DNA of 64,000 nt from Schoenoplectus triqueter (taxonomy: Eukaryota > Streptophyta > Magnoliopsida > Poales > Cyperaceae). Numbering within the stretch: position 1 is the first letter of the stretch; every line of letters starts with the position of its first letter. Positions 1 to 10,651 of the stretch are shown here, one piece after another. The stretch spans positions 186,001 through 250,000 of the forward strand of contig CAXKVV010000043.1 in NCBI GenBank assembly GCA_964058805.1, written 5' to 3'. Both the position numbers and the translations under genes were made by a program. The notes below the pieces were generated by a model, which worked only from the letters and a program-made list of their open reading frames with translations, was not told where the DNA came from and made no database searches.

Positions 1-192
1 AAATATTTTTTTATTATTTTCACTACCCTCATGGACGTTAATCCGCTAACCCAATGTTTTTTATGGGTTAGCGGATTAGCACCGTTCTTCTACTATTCTC
101 GATTTTAATTTTGTATTTGAATGGTTATTAATCTGAGAATGGTACTGTCATTCCTAAAATAGTGTTATTCTACACCATACAAACACACCCTA
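1..192. mobile_element. right end of a MITE with hairpin, cut by the window edge
   Basis: Read on the minus strand from about position 190, the DNA begins GGGTGTGTTTG, a typical terminal sequence of PIF/Harbinger- or hAT-type miniature elements. A perfect 15-bp inverted repeat lies at 39-53 and 64-78 with a 10-nt loop, so the end can fold into a hairpin. The other end is outside the window, so superfamily and target-site duplication cannot be settled. Confidence 0.45.
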
Positions 193-1972
193 AGAAAGTA
201 TACATGCCCCTTGGAACAAGAAACTTATGAAAATATATTTGTTTTCTTATTCCGCTTGATTTACAGATATTCAACAAATCGCTCCTGGCAAAATTTGCAT
301 GGGCCATGGATGTTGAACCTAGCTACAGATTTTAAGATGTTGTGACTAGGGACAAGGTCTTGTCGTGTTTTAAAGTAGCCTTTTTTCCCCTTTAAGAGGG
401 GGGAGGGAAAGATAGAGCCTCCAATTTTCTGTCGATGTAGGACGTTGCTCTTATGTTATTTTTATATATATTATTTATTTATTTATTTATCCTTTTATAT
501 GGGTGGCTTCTGGGCCTGGTTGAGTGGCAATTGTTAATTATGATGCCCCTGAATTTGTTGAGATTTACTGGATAGATGTTGAGAGTAACACACTGGGAGA
601 GAATATAGAGTCCGGTAAATTTGCTATTGGGACTTGAAATCAGTACAATTAAGTTAATTGTCTGTTTGTTTGTTTGTTCTTCGTTAAATGATCTTAGAAC
701 TCGAATGCAATAATGCAAGATCAGGCTCGCTATCTAATTAACTAATAAGCTATTAGCTATAATATATATATATATATACACAAACACGCCATGCGCCATA
801 TACTCACACGTGTTGTTGATGTGTGTTTTTCTTTTGCTTCGGAGAATAACTATGTCATATATGTTTTAATGCTTGAAGTCGAAGGACTGAGTGACATTAA
901 GTGCTTTTGCAAGATTTTCTATCTGACGATGTCCTTTGCAGTACTATTACATTACATGCTGTGTAGTGGCCGGGTTCAGATTGAGATTGTATTTCATGAC
1001 ATCAGCAATTGGCGCGCCAAACTTGAGTTATAGAATTAATACTGTTCACGTATGAAGATTTATAGTAGAAATTACAAGTAGCTTAATCTATGGTAAGTAG
1101 ACCGTCAGAAAATTATTTTTCGTTAAACTAACAAAGAAAATTATTAAAGCGCCAGAAACAATGTGCCTTACAAAAGAATAATTATGATGTATCAATTTTG
1201 AAAATGTAGCTCGCTTACCTTAACATATTGATAATACCTGTCAAAGTAGAGAAATAAATTTGTTAGAGATGTGATGATTATTATTTTATTTATGGACAAT
1301 ATTGCTTGCCAGTTTTGGGTTTTGGTGCTACGATACCAGTTCAACAGAACTCACACAGAGATAAGGGGCATGGACACATTTTACTTGTAACTCTTGATCA
1401 TATGTATATCTCATACATCAACAAATTAAATAACATATTATGATCAATAAATATTCCTACATATGGATAAGTATTCCTAACAAAAACTATTTTGAAAAGA
1501 ACATGTTCAAACAAAATAACATAATTTCTAGAAATTTTGTGGGTTTTTATGCAAATTTTCTTAAAGAACATTGTTGAAACAAGCAGTACATTCCTGGTAT
1601 TTGCCGGTAGCAGTCAGCACCATAATGTTACTTTATATGATTGTCTAAGCCCAAAATCTGATAAGGAGGTGAGCTATACATGTTTGTACCAGTATGAATT
1701 AACTAGTACAACTATACCTAGATGGGCATGTATATACCTCTCTTTGTGGCCCTTGAAAGTACCGTAGACATCGATTGTTATACATGAAGAGGTACCACAA
1801 AGACTCGTCGGACTCCAATTTGTTCCTAGAAGAACATAAAATAGAGCTTGGGTGGTCTTTGAAATAGACCTTATCTGCACTATGGCTTTTTATGATACTC
1901 ATTTTTAAAAGCCTGAACTATAAATGCAATTCATCAGCACCACAACAAAGAAATGCAAGCACCTGGGACTTG
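193..1972. other. intergenic DNA, no gene recognised
   Basis: This is AT-rich sequence with a short TA repeat near 760-780. All open frames are under 85 codons and none looks like a known protein. If the minus-strand exons at 1973-2272 belong to a real gene, its later exons could lie here, but I could not identify any. Confidence 0.5.
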
Positions 1973-2272
1973 AATAGCTTTGCAAAAGCCCTTCCTGCCC
2001 TAGAAGAAAGAGGTAGTACACCTTTCATCAATTGTGCTGAAAATAAATATGAATTCTCCTAACTACTTATCTGTTAAGCTCATTAAACTGAGTACATGCA
2101 AATCAAAGAAAGATGAAGCAAGATAAATAATTTATGCTTACCTGCTTCCAATTTGATCATAGATGGAAGTAATAATTCGATCATATGCTCTGTAAAACCT
2201 CCATGCATGATATATGGTCCGAGAAACCTCAAACGATAACTCTTTACCTCCTCTTTCAGACTTCCACTTAAA
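1973..2272 (-). pseudogene. possible two-exon fragment of an unknown minus-strand gene
   Basis: On the minus strand, 2272-2142 is open and ends at a strong donor (CAG/GTAAGC). A TTTTCAG acceptor at 2037 opens a second segment, 2036-1973, that stays in frame across the junction and ends at CAG/GTGCTT. The joined frame gives about 65 residues of mixed, protein-like composition (around LRFLGPYIMHGG and SSRAGRAFAKLF). I do not recognise the family. No convincing start exon was found, although GC-richer DNA at 2497-2760 could be its leader. It may be a gene, a gene fragment or chance. Confidence 0.25.
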
Positions 2273-2357
2273 CTGTCCAACTTCAAATTATACAACCCCA
2301 ATAAAAACGAGCAAAACCAATAACATTTTCAGTTGATTTGAAGAATCAGATTTTGCT

Positions 2358-2411
2358 GGAAAGAAAACAATGGAAAGAAAACAATGGAAAGAAAACAATG
2401 GAAAGAAAAAT
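2358..2411. repeat. 14-bp tandem repeat, about four units
   Basis: The unit GGAAAGAAAACAAT is repeated almost perfectly, with the last unit diverged. It has no visible function. Confidence 0.8.
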
Positions 2412-2772
2412 GAGGGAAAGTAGTCCAACCTTGATTTTGCTTGCTCCACACAATCAAATGACGAAATAGTCTTGATTCGATTTTGTTGGCACCAATCTAC
2501 GCGACACTCAGGTACAAAAAGGAAAATGCTTCTGTTGAAAACATCGAAGGAACAGAAGCGCTAGCGATCGTCACAACCGAGGAAAGGGAGATCAACGGAA
2601 AGAGGAGCGGCGAAGAACAAGGATGTCGACGGCGCGCGAGAAGGAGAGTGACAAAAATGGGGCGGCAACTTAGAGGGGCGAAGAGAAAAAAGTAGAGTTG
2701 ATCGACAAAAGTAGAGTTGATCGACGAAACAAAAAATCGGACGACGAAAAGCGGGAGAAGAGAAAAGGAAAG

Positions 2773-3072
2773 GGTTAATTTTGTCACAGCATTGAATTTG
2801 TATATTTATTCATATTACTTTTTTATTCAAAAATAATTAATAAATTAATAAAAAAATAAATATAATTTTATTTCATTTATCTATTTTTTATTTCAATTAA
2901 TTTTGACAACAAATATAATATTATTTTAATTATCTTTGAATTAAAAAAACTAATAAGAGTGATTAAATATGAATAAACATCAAAATTCAGTAACTAAAAA
3001 TAAATAAATAAAAATTTAATGATCAAATATAAATAAATATTGAAGTTCAATAACTTATCAAAAGATTAATCT
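2773..3072. mobile_element. degraded Mutator-type MITE (same family as 51892-52208)
   Basis: Left and right halves are inverted copies. The left end starts GGGTTAAT at about 2774 and the right end is its diverged complement near 3065-3072. The internal half-repeats (a short AT-rich block ending in a CAAATAT/GAATAAACAT motif) match the better preserved copy at 51892-52208. It sits just upstream of TON1 and may separate the TON1 promoter from whatever lies to the left. Confidence 0.6.
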
Positions 3073-3244
3073 ATTAAAAATTATAATTAAAATTTTTAAA
3101 TTAAAAACTATCTTTTCAACATTAAAATTAAAAATAAATAATGATACATAAAAATAAAAACTCAATATTAAATATGTTCTTAGATTAAATGGGAACTTTA
3201 AAATTATAAAGCCCAAATTATAATTTATTTTCAAATTACAAAGC

Positions 3245-3329
3245 CCTTCCTCTCCTCTCCTCTCCTCTCTCCTCTCCTCTCCTCTTGAGAGCGAGCGAGC
3301 GAACGAACGAAGAAACCCAGCGATAGAAA
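3245..3329 (+). promoter_or_regulatory. pyrimidine-rich tract and 5' leader of the TON1 gene
   Basis: A run of CTCTC/CTCCT units at 3248-3285, followed by GAGCGAGC/GAACGAAC tetramer repeats, sits directly before the TON1 start codon at 3330. CT-rich leaders are common around plant transcription starts. No TATA box is obvious. The exact start site cannot be read from sequence. Confidence 0.5.
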
Positions 3330-6300
3330 ATGGACGACTACGCCAGGGAGATGATGGAGCTCAAAACGCTCGTCACGCGCACTCTCGAGAAGAAGGGGGT
3401 GCTCGCCAAGATTAGGGTTTCTGCCTTCTCTCTCTTTCTTCACCCTTTTTCTTATTTTCTTCCTTCTTGCCGTAATCTAGTCTTTATGAGAACATATAAC
3501 TTTGTCTTTAAGATAGATCCCTCTTCAAATGTGCCCTTGCTCCCATTAGATGCCCTCTCAAGTGCTTACGCCTTTGCGATCTGAATCCATTTCGTTGCCT
3601 TTCTTAAACAGTACTTGTACCGCACCTTTATTGTGTAAATACCTTGTTTCAAGTTTTTAGAGGTTCTCAAATGTGGTTTGGTTGCTTCATGAAATGAAAC
3701 TAATGGAATGTTCAGTACCAGACTGAATATTCTGTAGGTTCTGAATCGGCACTTGATTCTGTCCAGTTTGGGCTGTTTGTTAACTAACTACCTGTTTAAG
3801 ACAGGTCCCAACTGAAGTTCTAAATAAAATAAAATAAAAGTATTGAATTGACAAAGAGGTCTTGTCTTTACTGGTTGTTGTAGCATAATGACCATATTGA
3901 AATCATTAGGACTTCAATCATCCTTTGTTAAATTTTTTATTATTGGTTCCGTGCCATATAAAAATGATACTACTAGCTTCAGTGATTTATATGTGAAATT
4001 ATGGTGAAATTTAGGCAGAGCTGAGAGCAAGTGTATTTGAGGCAATAGAAGAAGAGGATAGAGTTATAGGAAATGATGAGGGAGCAAATCCTGCTTTGCT
4101 TGGCTGCTGTAATGACCGAGCCAAACAACTTCATGCCTCTCCTTCAGGTTTTACTATTTATAAATTTTTGTTTGCTTTGATATATATTCTATCTGAATTA
4201 TTGCAAACCACATTCCAAGAATTTAACTGTATTTGCAAATGTACCCTGATCATCATCATCATCATTGTCATTATTCTCATCATTATGACTATCGGTATCA
4301 GCATCACTATTACTATCATTGATTTTTGATATTTGAGATCTCCATTCTCTATGATTTTGGATTGGATTTCATTTCTAGCCTACCCCAATTTATTTGGAAT
4401 TAAAGACTTTTTTGTTGTTGTTGTTGTTGATTGAAAAGTATTCTGTTCCTTCTGTTAAATCTTCACATTGTCATTATTTATACCTATATAGAGGCTGATC
4501 TTTTTATATTATCAGACCACGATTAGAACAAAGCCAAAACTGCATGTTCTTGCTAGGTTCCTTAAAAATTGGTGTGAAAGAGTTAGTTCAATTAAAATAA
4601 AGAAGTGAGCGCAATTTACTCTTTCACTTCACTATTACTTAAATGTTGATCTTCATTTGCATGTGGCCCATTTTTTGTGTGTATGTGTATTTGCAATTTG
4701 ACCAATATTGGATATTACTTGCTGATGAATACAATATTGGTTTAATTGGAAAAAAAAAATCTTCATAGTATTATTTGCATGAAATTTCTCTTAGAGCTTT
4801 AAGTAAGAAGCATCAAAAGTATTCCACCAATTTTCTTCCTTTGTGTCTGATTGAGAAAGAGTGTTATTATCATCATCATTTCTAAACAAAGGATTAGCAA
4901 AAATTAGCATGTCCCAACACGTGCAGACTACTTATTTATGCCTGTGAAAAAATAATAATAAAGATATGATGGGCCTTAACACTACTTTTTCCATCTATAG
5001 CATTTAATATTCTTAAGTCTGTGGTACAGTTTTATTGAATTGGTACATCATGCAGGTAGGCTACTGACAGCACTGGTTTGTGAGTACTTGGAATGGGCCC
5101 AGCTAAATCATACTCTAAAAGTCTACCTCCCTGAGTGCAACTTGGTAAATTTCTTTGTTATTTCATTTCACTTTTGGTATGGTAACCTAATATGTTTCAA
5201 ATTGTGTAAACTAAGAAAGGATTACTCTTTATTGATCCTGGGTATACTTCTGCTGTACAGCCCAAGGATTTCTGGAAGTCAGAGTTAAGGGAACTATCCA
5301 CCAAAAGTGATGGTACCAGGACTGCTGAAAATGGGCCCATACTGCTTGATGTTCTCGAAGGATTTCTCAAATATGAGGTTTTTTTTTCTACCTTCTACTT
5401 CTCTTTCCTTATGCCTTTTATCTTTTTAACAGTATATTTGTGTCTTAAGAAAATTGATTAGTTTTGTATAATATGCCAAGAAATGGCAAAACATCATGCA
5501 TATTAAGATGAGAAATATATCTATATGTCCCTTCAGAAAATGGATAAAATACCAATACTCCAGCTCTTTGATTATCACTAGAAGCACAAATAATCTTCTC
5601 GTCTTTGTTACTTGCGTGAATATTAAAATTGCGTTCTTTTTTTTTATATTCTTTTGAAGCACATAGGTTAGGGGTACAGCAATATCTTCCTTTGTTTTAG
5701 AAGTGAATGCGATTTTGTATTTTTTTTTTGTGTACCTTCTATTTTAGGCTGTAGTATATTTGAATTGCTCCCTTCTCAATTGATTGTGATCTAAGCAATT
5801 AATGTGATTATTATGCATTTGGCACTCTTGACTTGGGACATACCATATTAGCAAATCATATATGAGCAATCTTTTATGTTGTCATATCTTTGATTTTAGT
5901 TAGAGGTATAAAAAATCTAAAATACTGTGTACCAGAGGATGGCAGCTGGGAGGAGAATTGTAAACGATGCTGATTCTGTTTCTAGCTCCAGTACTGAATC
6001 TTCTAGAAATATCAGGAGGCCTTCTTCTTCCACTGCTGTCAGTGGTTTGCCACCTCTTGGAAGGTATGTAATTGTGGTCTGTAATTTACCTAATGTATTG
6101 TAACAAAGCAACTCTTGGTTTCTTGTTGATAAAAAAATGTAATGGGGTCCCTAGTCCCTACAATATACCATTACAGAAGATGCGCAGCAACAAGTAGTCT
6201 TCATGACATTTGGAAAAGTTGAAATTGTGATTCAAAATATGGTTATTGCTCATATAAGATGTACACTCCTGATATGATTCAGGGGATTTTTGCAAATTCC

Positions 6301-7581
6301 TTTCGTTGTCTTAAACTGATGCTTTCATATTCTTTTTCTAGGCAAGTTCCAGGTTCATTAGCATCAGGTAGCTTCTTTCTCTCATCACAATGTTTGTTTT
6401 TAGATTCATACAATACTAAGTTGAAACCTGATTTTTTTTTAACTCAGGCAAGAAATGTTTTATATGATTTCTGGTTCAGACATGGTGCCTAGTATCAGAA
6501 TTTTTCATTCAACACATGATACACTTGATATTTTACTTCCTCCTAGATGACATTCTGCTTATTATTTTTCTCTTTTTCTATTTCTTTAGACAAGATAATT
6601 AATTTTGAACTAGTTAGCTGTTGTATATTGTCTTTTTAGATAGGAGGATGAGAAAAGATGATTATAACTGGAGATATGACTCTGATGAGATTTCAGAGGA
6701 TGTGATCCAGGCTTCTAATGCCTTAGAAAATGTTCGTTTGGACCGCAAAGCCCGTAACCTAACTTCCTCTTGGAGGTCAGACCTCATCTTTTCTTCTCCC
6801 TAGTCCTAAATTCAAGCAATCTTTTTGTTAATAGTTTTGAATAGTATATATGGTATATTGCAACTGGTTTCTCAAAAGTACCAATGTCACGTCCCTTCTC
6901 TGTTTTCAGCGGTTATCTTAGTAGTAGCTCAACTCTAAGGTTTCTTTTTATAAAAGGTTGGGCACCAGAATTCATTTTCTTTCTCATCATCTATCATCAC
7001 CATTCACCACCACCATCATTGTTACTTCCAATATTTATTATTTGTATATTTATTTATTGGGAAAATTCATCATTTGATCCCTGAACTTTCACCCAAAAAA
7101 AACCAAGTTAGCCCTTAAACTTTAAATGGTATCAAGTTAGTCCTTGAACTTAAAAACACCAAGTCGGTCCTTGAACTACTTCAGAAAAATCAAATTGGTC
7201 CTTAAACTTTAAAATGCACCAAATAAATCCTTGAACTTTCAATTTAAAATCTAATTTGGTCTTGAACTTTCAAAAAAAAAGAATTAATTGATCCTTGAAC
7301 TTTTTAAATTAATGTTTCTTATTTTTTATTTTCTAAGTTCAAATAAATAGAAATAAACATATTTTATTAAGAAAAGTTAGGTTACAGTTGATGAATTAAA
7401 TAAGAAAAAGTTTAAATTGAGGTAGGACCAGTCAGTACCAAATGATGAATTTTTCCTTTATTTATTTGTCTTTTAGTTGTTTTGAAAAAAAATTCTGAAA
7501 ATTTTATTATGTGTGCATGCATACAGGCATTCAGGTGATGGTATAATGGAGGATGAAGGAAAGCTTGACAGCCGTCGTTAA
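3330..7581 (+). CDS. TON1: TONNEAU1-type (FOP-like, LisH) microtubule-organising protein
   Basis: Eight exons: 3330-3416, 4015-4147, 5056-5144, 5261-5377, 5936-6063, 6342-6367, 6640-6775, 7527-7581. All have GT/AG borders and phases that join without a stop, giving 256 aa, close to the ~260 aa of Arabidopsis TON1a/b. The N-terminus (MDDYAREMMELKTLVTRTLE) is nearly identical to TON1. The LisH region, about residues 74-103, is encoded mostly by exon 3. A serine-rich linker follows (exon 5), then the conserved YNWRYD and LTSSWR tail. TON1 works with TRM proteins and a PP2A complex at the cortex to organise cortical microtubules and the preprophase band (known for the family). Intron 2 holds a LINE fragment and intron 7 a MULE-MITE, and neither touches an exon. 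The gene looks functional. Confidence 0.96.
4246..4429 (+). mobile_element. 5'-truncated 3' end of an RTE-type LINE in TON1 intron 2
   Basis: An ATC/ATT-rich microsatellite leads into about 100 bp ending in GGAATTAAAGAC and a (TTG)n tail. This layout matches the 3' terminus of the 3.4-kb RTE element at 16246-19655, read in its own orientation. It is one of five copies in this window. No clear target-site duplication was found for this copy. Confidence 0.75.
7059..7456. mobile_element. 398-bp MULE-type MITE in TON1 intron 7
   Basis: Near-perfect terminal inverted repeats (GGGAAAATTCATCATTTG at the left, its complement with one change at the right) are bounded by a perfect 10-bp target duplication, TTTATTTATT (7049-7058 and 7457-7466). 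A 9-10 bp duplication is typical of Mutator-like elements. The interior is a series of about seven copies of a TCCTTGAACTT motif spaced roughly 35-45 bp apart. There is no coding capacity. Confidence 0.85.
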
Positions 7582-7978
7582 TGGAGTACAATGATACCTT
7601 TCATGGGCTTATTATTTGTAATTGTTAGAGCTTGTTGTTTGCAATTTTCAGTTTGTATCGGTAATAATATAATAGTGTGCGTGTTTGCCCATTGTAACAT
7701 TGTGTTGCGTTAGACTGTTCTTGAATTTTTTTTTTTTTTTTTTTGTGGTGGGGTGGGGAGGTCAAGTATTCAACTGAGGTGGGGTTCTAACAGATTGGAG
7801 TTTATTTTGTATGCATGTGTGTGTTTAATACGTGCAATTTAATTAGTTCTGTTGCCTACTCAATATTGCATTTGTGAGATGTGGTTGGATTTAGTTTGTC
7901 TTTATTTGCCCAGTGGCCAGTGCTTTTACACTTGCTTGGAAATTCTATATTTCTATGGTTACATTTGTATGAGTGGGA

Positions 7979-7993
7979 GGGGGGGGGGGGGGG
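7979..7993 (+). repeat. 15-nt guanine homopolymer
   Basis: Fifteen consecutive G residues follow GAGTGGGA. Such runs are rare in plant genomes and may be a G-quadruplex former or an assembly/consensus error. Confidence 0.9.
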
Positions 7994-8588
7994 CACATGC
8001 TGGCTCTGGTGGGTTGCAATGCAAGTGGCAGTGCTCCCTGGTCACCTGTCACCGGTCACAAGCTCTCACCAAACCAAAGCGCTCACCTAATCCCATTTCC
8101 CATTTCCCATTTCCTTCCTCTGCTACTCTCTGTTAGGCGTGAGACATCTCGTTGATCGGTGCTTGCTTTCTTCCGTGTAACAAGTTGCTGTGATGTGGGC
8201 CCCACCTTTTAGAAAAATATGCTCGCCCGGGATTCGCTACGTTCTGTCGCACGCTCTTACTTCCATAGAAAATTTTGGTTCAAAAATAAAATTCACCTCT
8301 CTTTGAGACTCTGTGTGTATTGATTCCTTCCCTTTCGAAATTCGAATTTCACAATTCACATCCCACGCCACGTATCACTTGGAAGTATTTATATCACTGG
8401 GCCCATACTTTCCACTTCCCCCAAAAATATTTTGGATTATTTCTTGCGCTAACTTTTAAGTTTATTCTTCCCTTCTTTTCAGCTCTCACGAGTTCAGTAG
8501 TACTGTAACTTGGGTGTCATTTCTAACTCCAGCATTGAAGTCATGTATGCATGATCTGATCTCCATAGCTTTTACTTTTCAACAGAAA

Positions 8589-8589
<1 letters not shown>

Positions 8590-8663
<74 letters not shown>

Positions 8664-8669
8664 AATAAT
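8590..8669. repeat. TAA/AAT trinucleotide microsatellite, about 26 units
   Basis: An almost perfect TAA array interrupted once by ACT at about 8640. The long isoleucine-only frame on the minus strand is an artefact of this repeat. Confidence 0.95.
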
Positions 8670-9699
8670 GAAAAGTAGGTTCATATTTATAATTATTGTT
8701 TTATATGCAATTTTAACTCCTCTGCTCTGCTGCTTGTTCATATAAATAATTTACTTCTAGTACTTCCATGGATTCACCATCACATATAATTAGACAACAC
8801 GGAATCTACTTAAATGATAGGTTACAAGGAATCAAGACTGTAATCTCCCTTGGATACCTAGTCCGTACTTTGTTTTTTTAGATATGGAGCTAATTAATTT
8901 AAAATGTTCATATCAATAAAAGCTCTTCATCTGACTTTCCAAATCGTGATCTCTCATATAAAAAATAAAAAACCGGTTGTTCTTTCTTTATTTATTTTTT
9001 AGATCCCTCTCACTTGAAAATCTTAGTAGGGTCCGGGTTGCCCCCCTCCTCCTTGCTTAGTTGCTTGGACCAACTTCTCCTTGCTTAGTGTTATGATGAA
9101 AATTTCCCTTCATTTTCCCATTTCTTGAATTTTCTTTTAGGACAAATGGAATTGTTTTCAAAACCTTTGAGAACAAATGTTGTATTGCACGCCTTGAAAG
9201 ATGTTCCATCAGCAATAGCCTTTTGTTACTTGTTAGCTACCAATGATGCTCTTATTAGTTATTACTTGAGTACGCACGCGCATTAGCCTTTTTTTTTTGG
9301 TTTTCTGAGTAAAAGAATTATCCTTTTCTTTGGAACCAATAATGCTCTTACTAATTCAGTACGCGTAAATATACTACTTTTTTAGATTCAGTTAATTTAG
9401 TCACTGGAAGCCCAACTTATATATATAATTCACCTATGGAAAATTATTGTTTTTTTCTACTTTTGATACATTGCACTCAATTAAATGGGTTGGTAACTAG
9501 GTATAACGAGAAAAATCACGCAAACTATATATGCACCTTTAGTCCTTTATCAGTATGAAAAATAGTTGAAGAATCAAACGTGTAAATGACAAATAATAGA
9601 GGGACCACTATGGAATGAGCACTTTCTTTCTGTATATTTATTTGACCTCAAGCTGAGACACAGCTGATTACCGAGTGGCAACCAGTCTGACCTAACGGT

Positions 9700-10651
9700 C
9701 TCTCTCTCTCTTTCTCTTTCTCTTTCTCTGTTCTCCTTCTCTCTTTCCATCTCTACCAGTCCAAGTTATTTTCATGCCCCTATGGTTTGTCACGTGAGCA
9801 TCACATGCCGTTACCTCTGTTCTCTCTGTTTTCCCACTAAATGAAACTTTATGTTTGCTTTTCATGAAGAGTAGTCGATACACGGTTCTTTCTGCAATTA
9901 GGTATGTACACTTACAATTCAGCTCTGTTTATGTTACTTTTGGTTACCTTAATTTTTGTTAATTTTTTTCTGAAATTCCTCAGGTAACAAGGTCATATCT
10001 TGTGTTTTCTTTTCCAAATAAAATTACTACTTATTAAAGTTTGTAGTTATATAATATTATCATTTTAACGCCGCTCGATTGTGTCGTAGGATCTCTTTAA
10101 TTTGCTCAGTTGAGTAAAAAAAGTTCTATTGTCTGTAATGACTGAATGGTTTTAGTCTTTTAGATTTTAGTTTAGATAAAGGCACATAGATATTTTCATT
10201 TTGACCAAACTTTGCAATTTCCTTGCTACAGTATACTTATGATCGCAAGAATTTTATGCATACTGTATTACTGAACTTTCAAAGCCTAAGTTCCATAGAA
10301 GGCATTAAATTTATTTTCTGTTTATTTCAAATATATATATTTGCACTACATAGCCCTGCATTAAAATTTCCTCCTTTTATTTAAAAAAAAATACAATTTC
10401 CTCCTCTTATATGGCCCAGTTAAAACAAAAGGTATTTTCTATTTGACAAAAAAAAAGACAAATATTATTTTCTATAGTTAATACCCATTGCCATTCATTA
10501 TCGTTCTCTTTTTTCCTTTTCGCAGGATCAAGATATAAATCGGGCTACTTATTGACGTTAGATATTCAACTTCTCAACAAACTAATAAAATTGAAGAACT
10601 GCATCAGCTACTTTTTCTAGAACCAATTTCCTATAATAGTATTGCAAAAAC
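9700..10651 (+). promoter_or_regulatory. leader region of the WRKY44-like gene with a probable 5'-UTR intron
   Basis: A CT-rich tract at 9700-9755 is followed by a likely non-coding exon ending ATTAG/GTATGT (donor at 9902). A TTTTCGCAG acceptor at 10525 starts the leader that runs into the ATG at 10652. No upstream ATG occurs in 10526-10651. Two very short upstream reading frames (starting near 9775 and 9840) would fall in the first leader exon if transcription begins before them. Confidence 0.45.

Larger units (their letters stand above)
7582..9700. other. TON1 3' flank and intergenic DNA
   Basis: The first few hundred bases are the likely 3' UTR of TON1 (AT-rich, with AATAATATAATAG near 7660 as a possible polyadenylation region). 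The rest holds a T run (7727-7744), a 15-G run and an AAT microsatellite, listed separately. A GC-richer patch at 7950-8250 encodes nothing recognisable. Confidence 0.6.

Noticed and set aside
2497..2787. 96-codon serine/phenylalanine-rich frame on the minus strand
   Set aside because: The composition reflects a CT-rich leader-like tract. It has no domain and no splice-consistent link to the exons at 1973-2272 that I could confirm.
7080..7300. Regularly spaced short repeats that superficially resemble a CRISPR array
   Set aside because: The repeats are degenerate, lie inside a MITE with target duplication, and this is plant nuclear DNA.
8541..8741. Open frame of repeated isoleucine on the minus strand
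   Set aside because: It is a translation of the TAA microsatellite.
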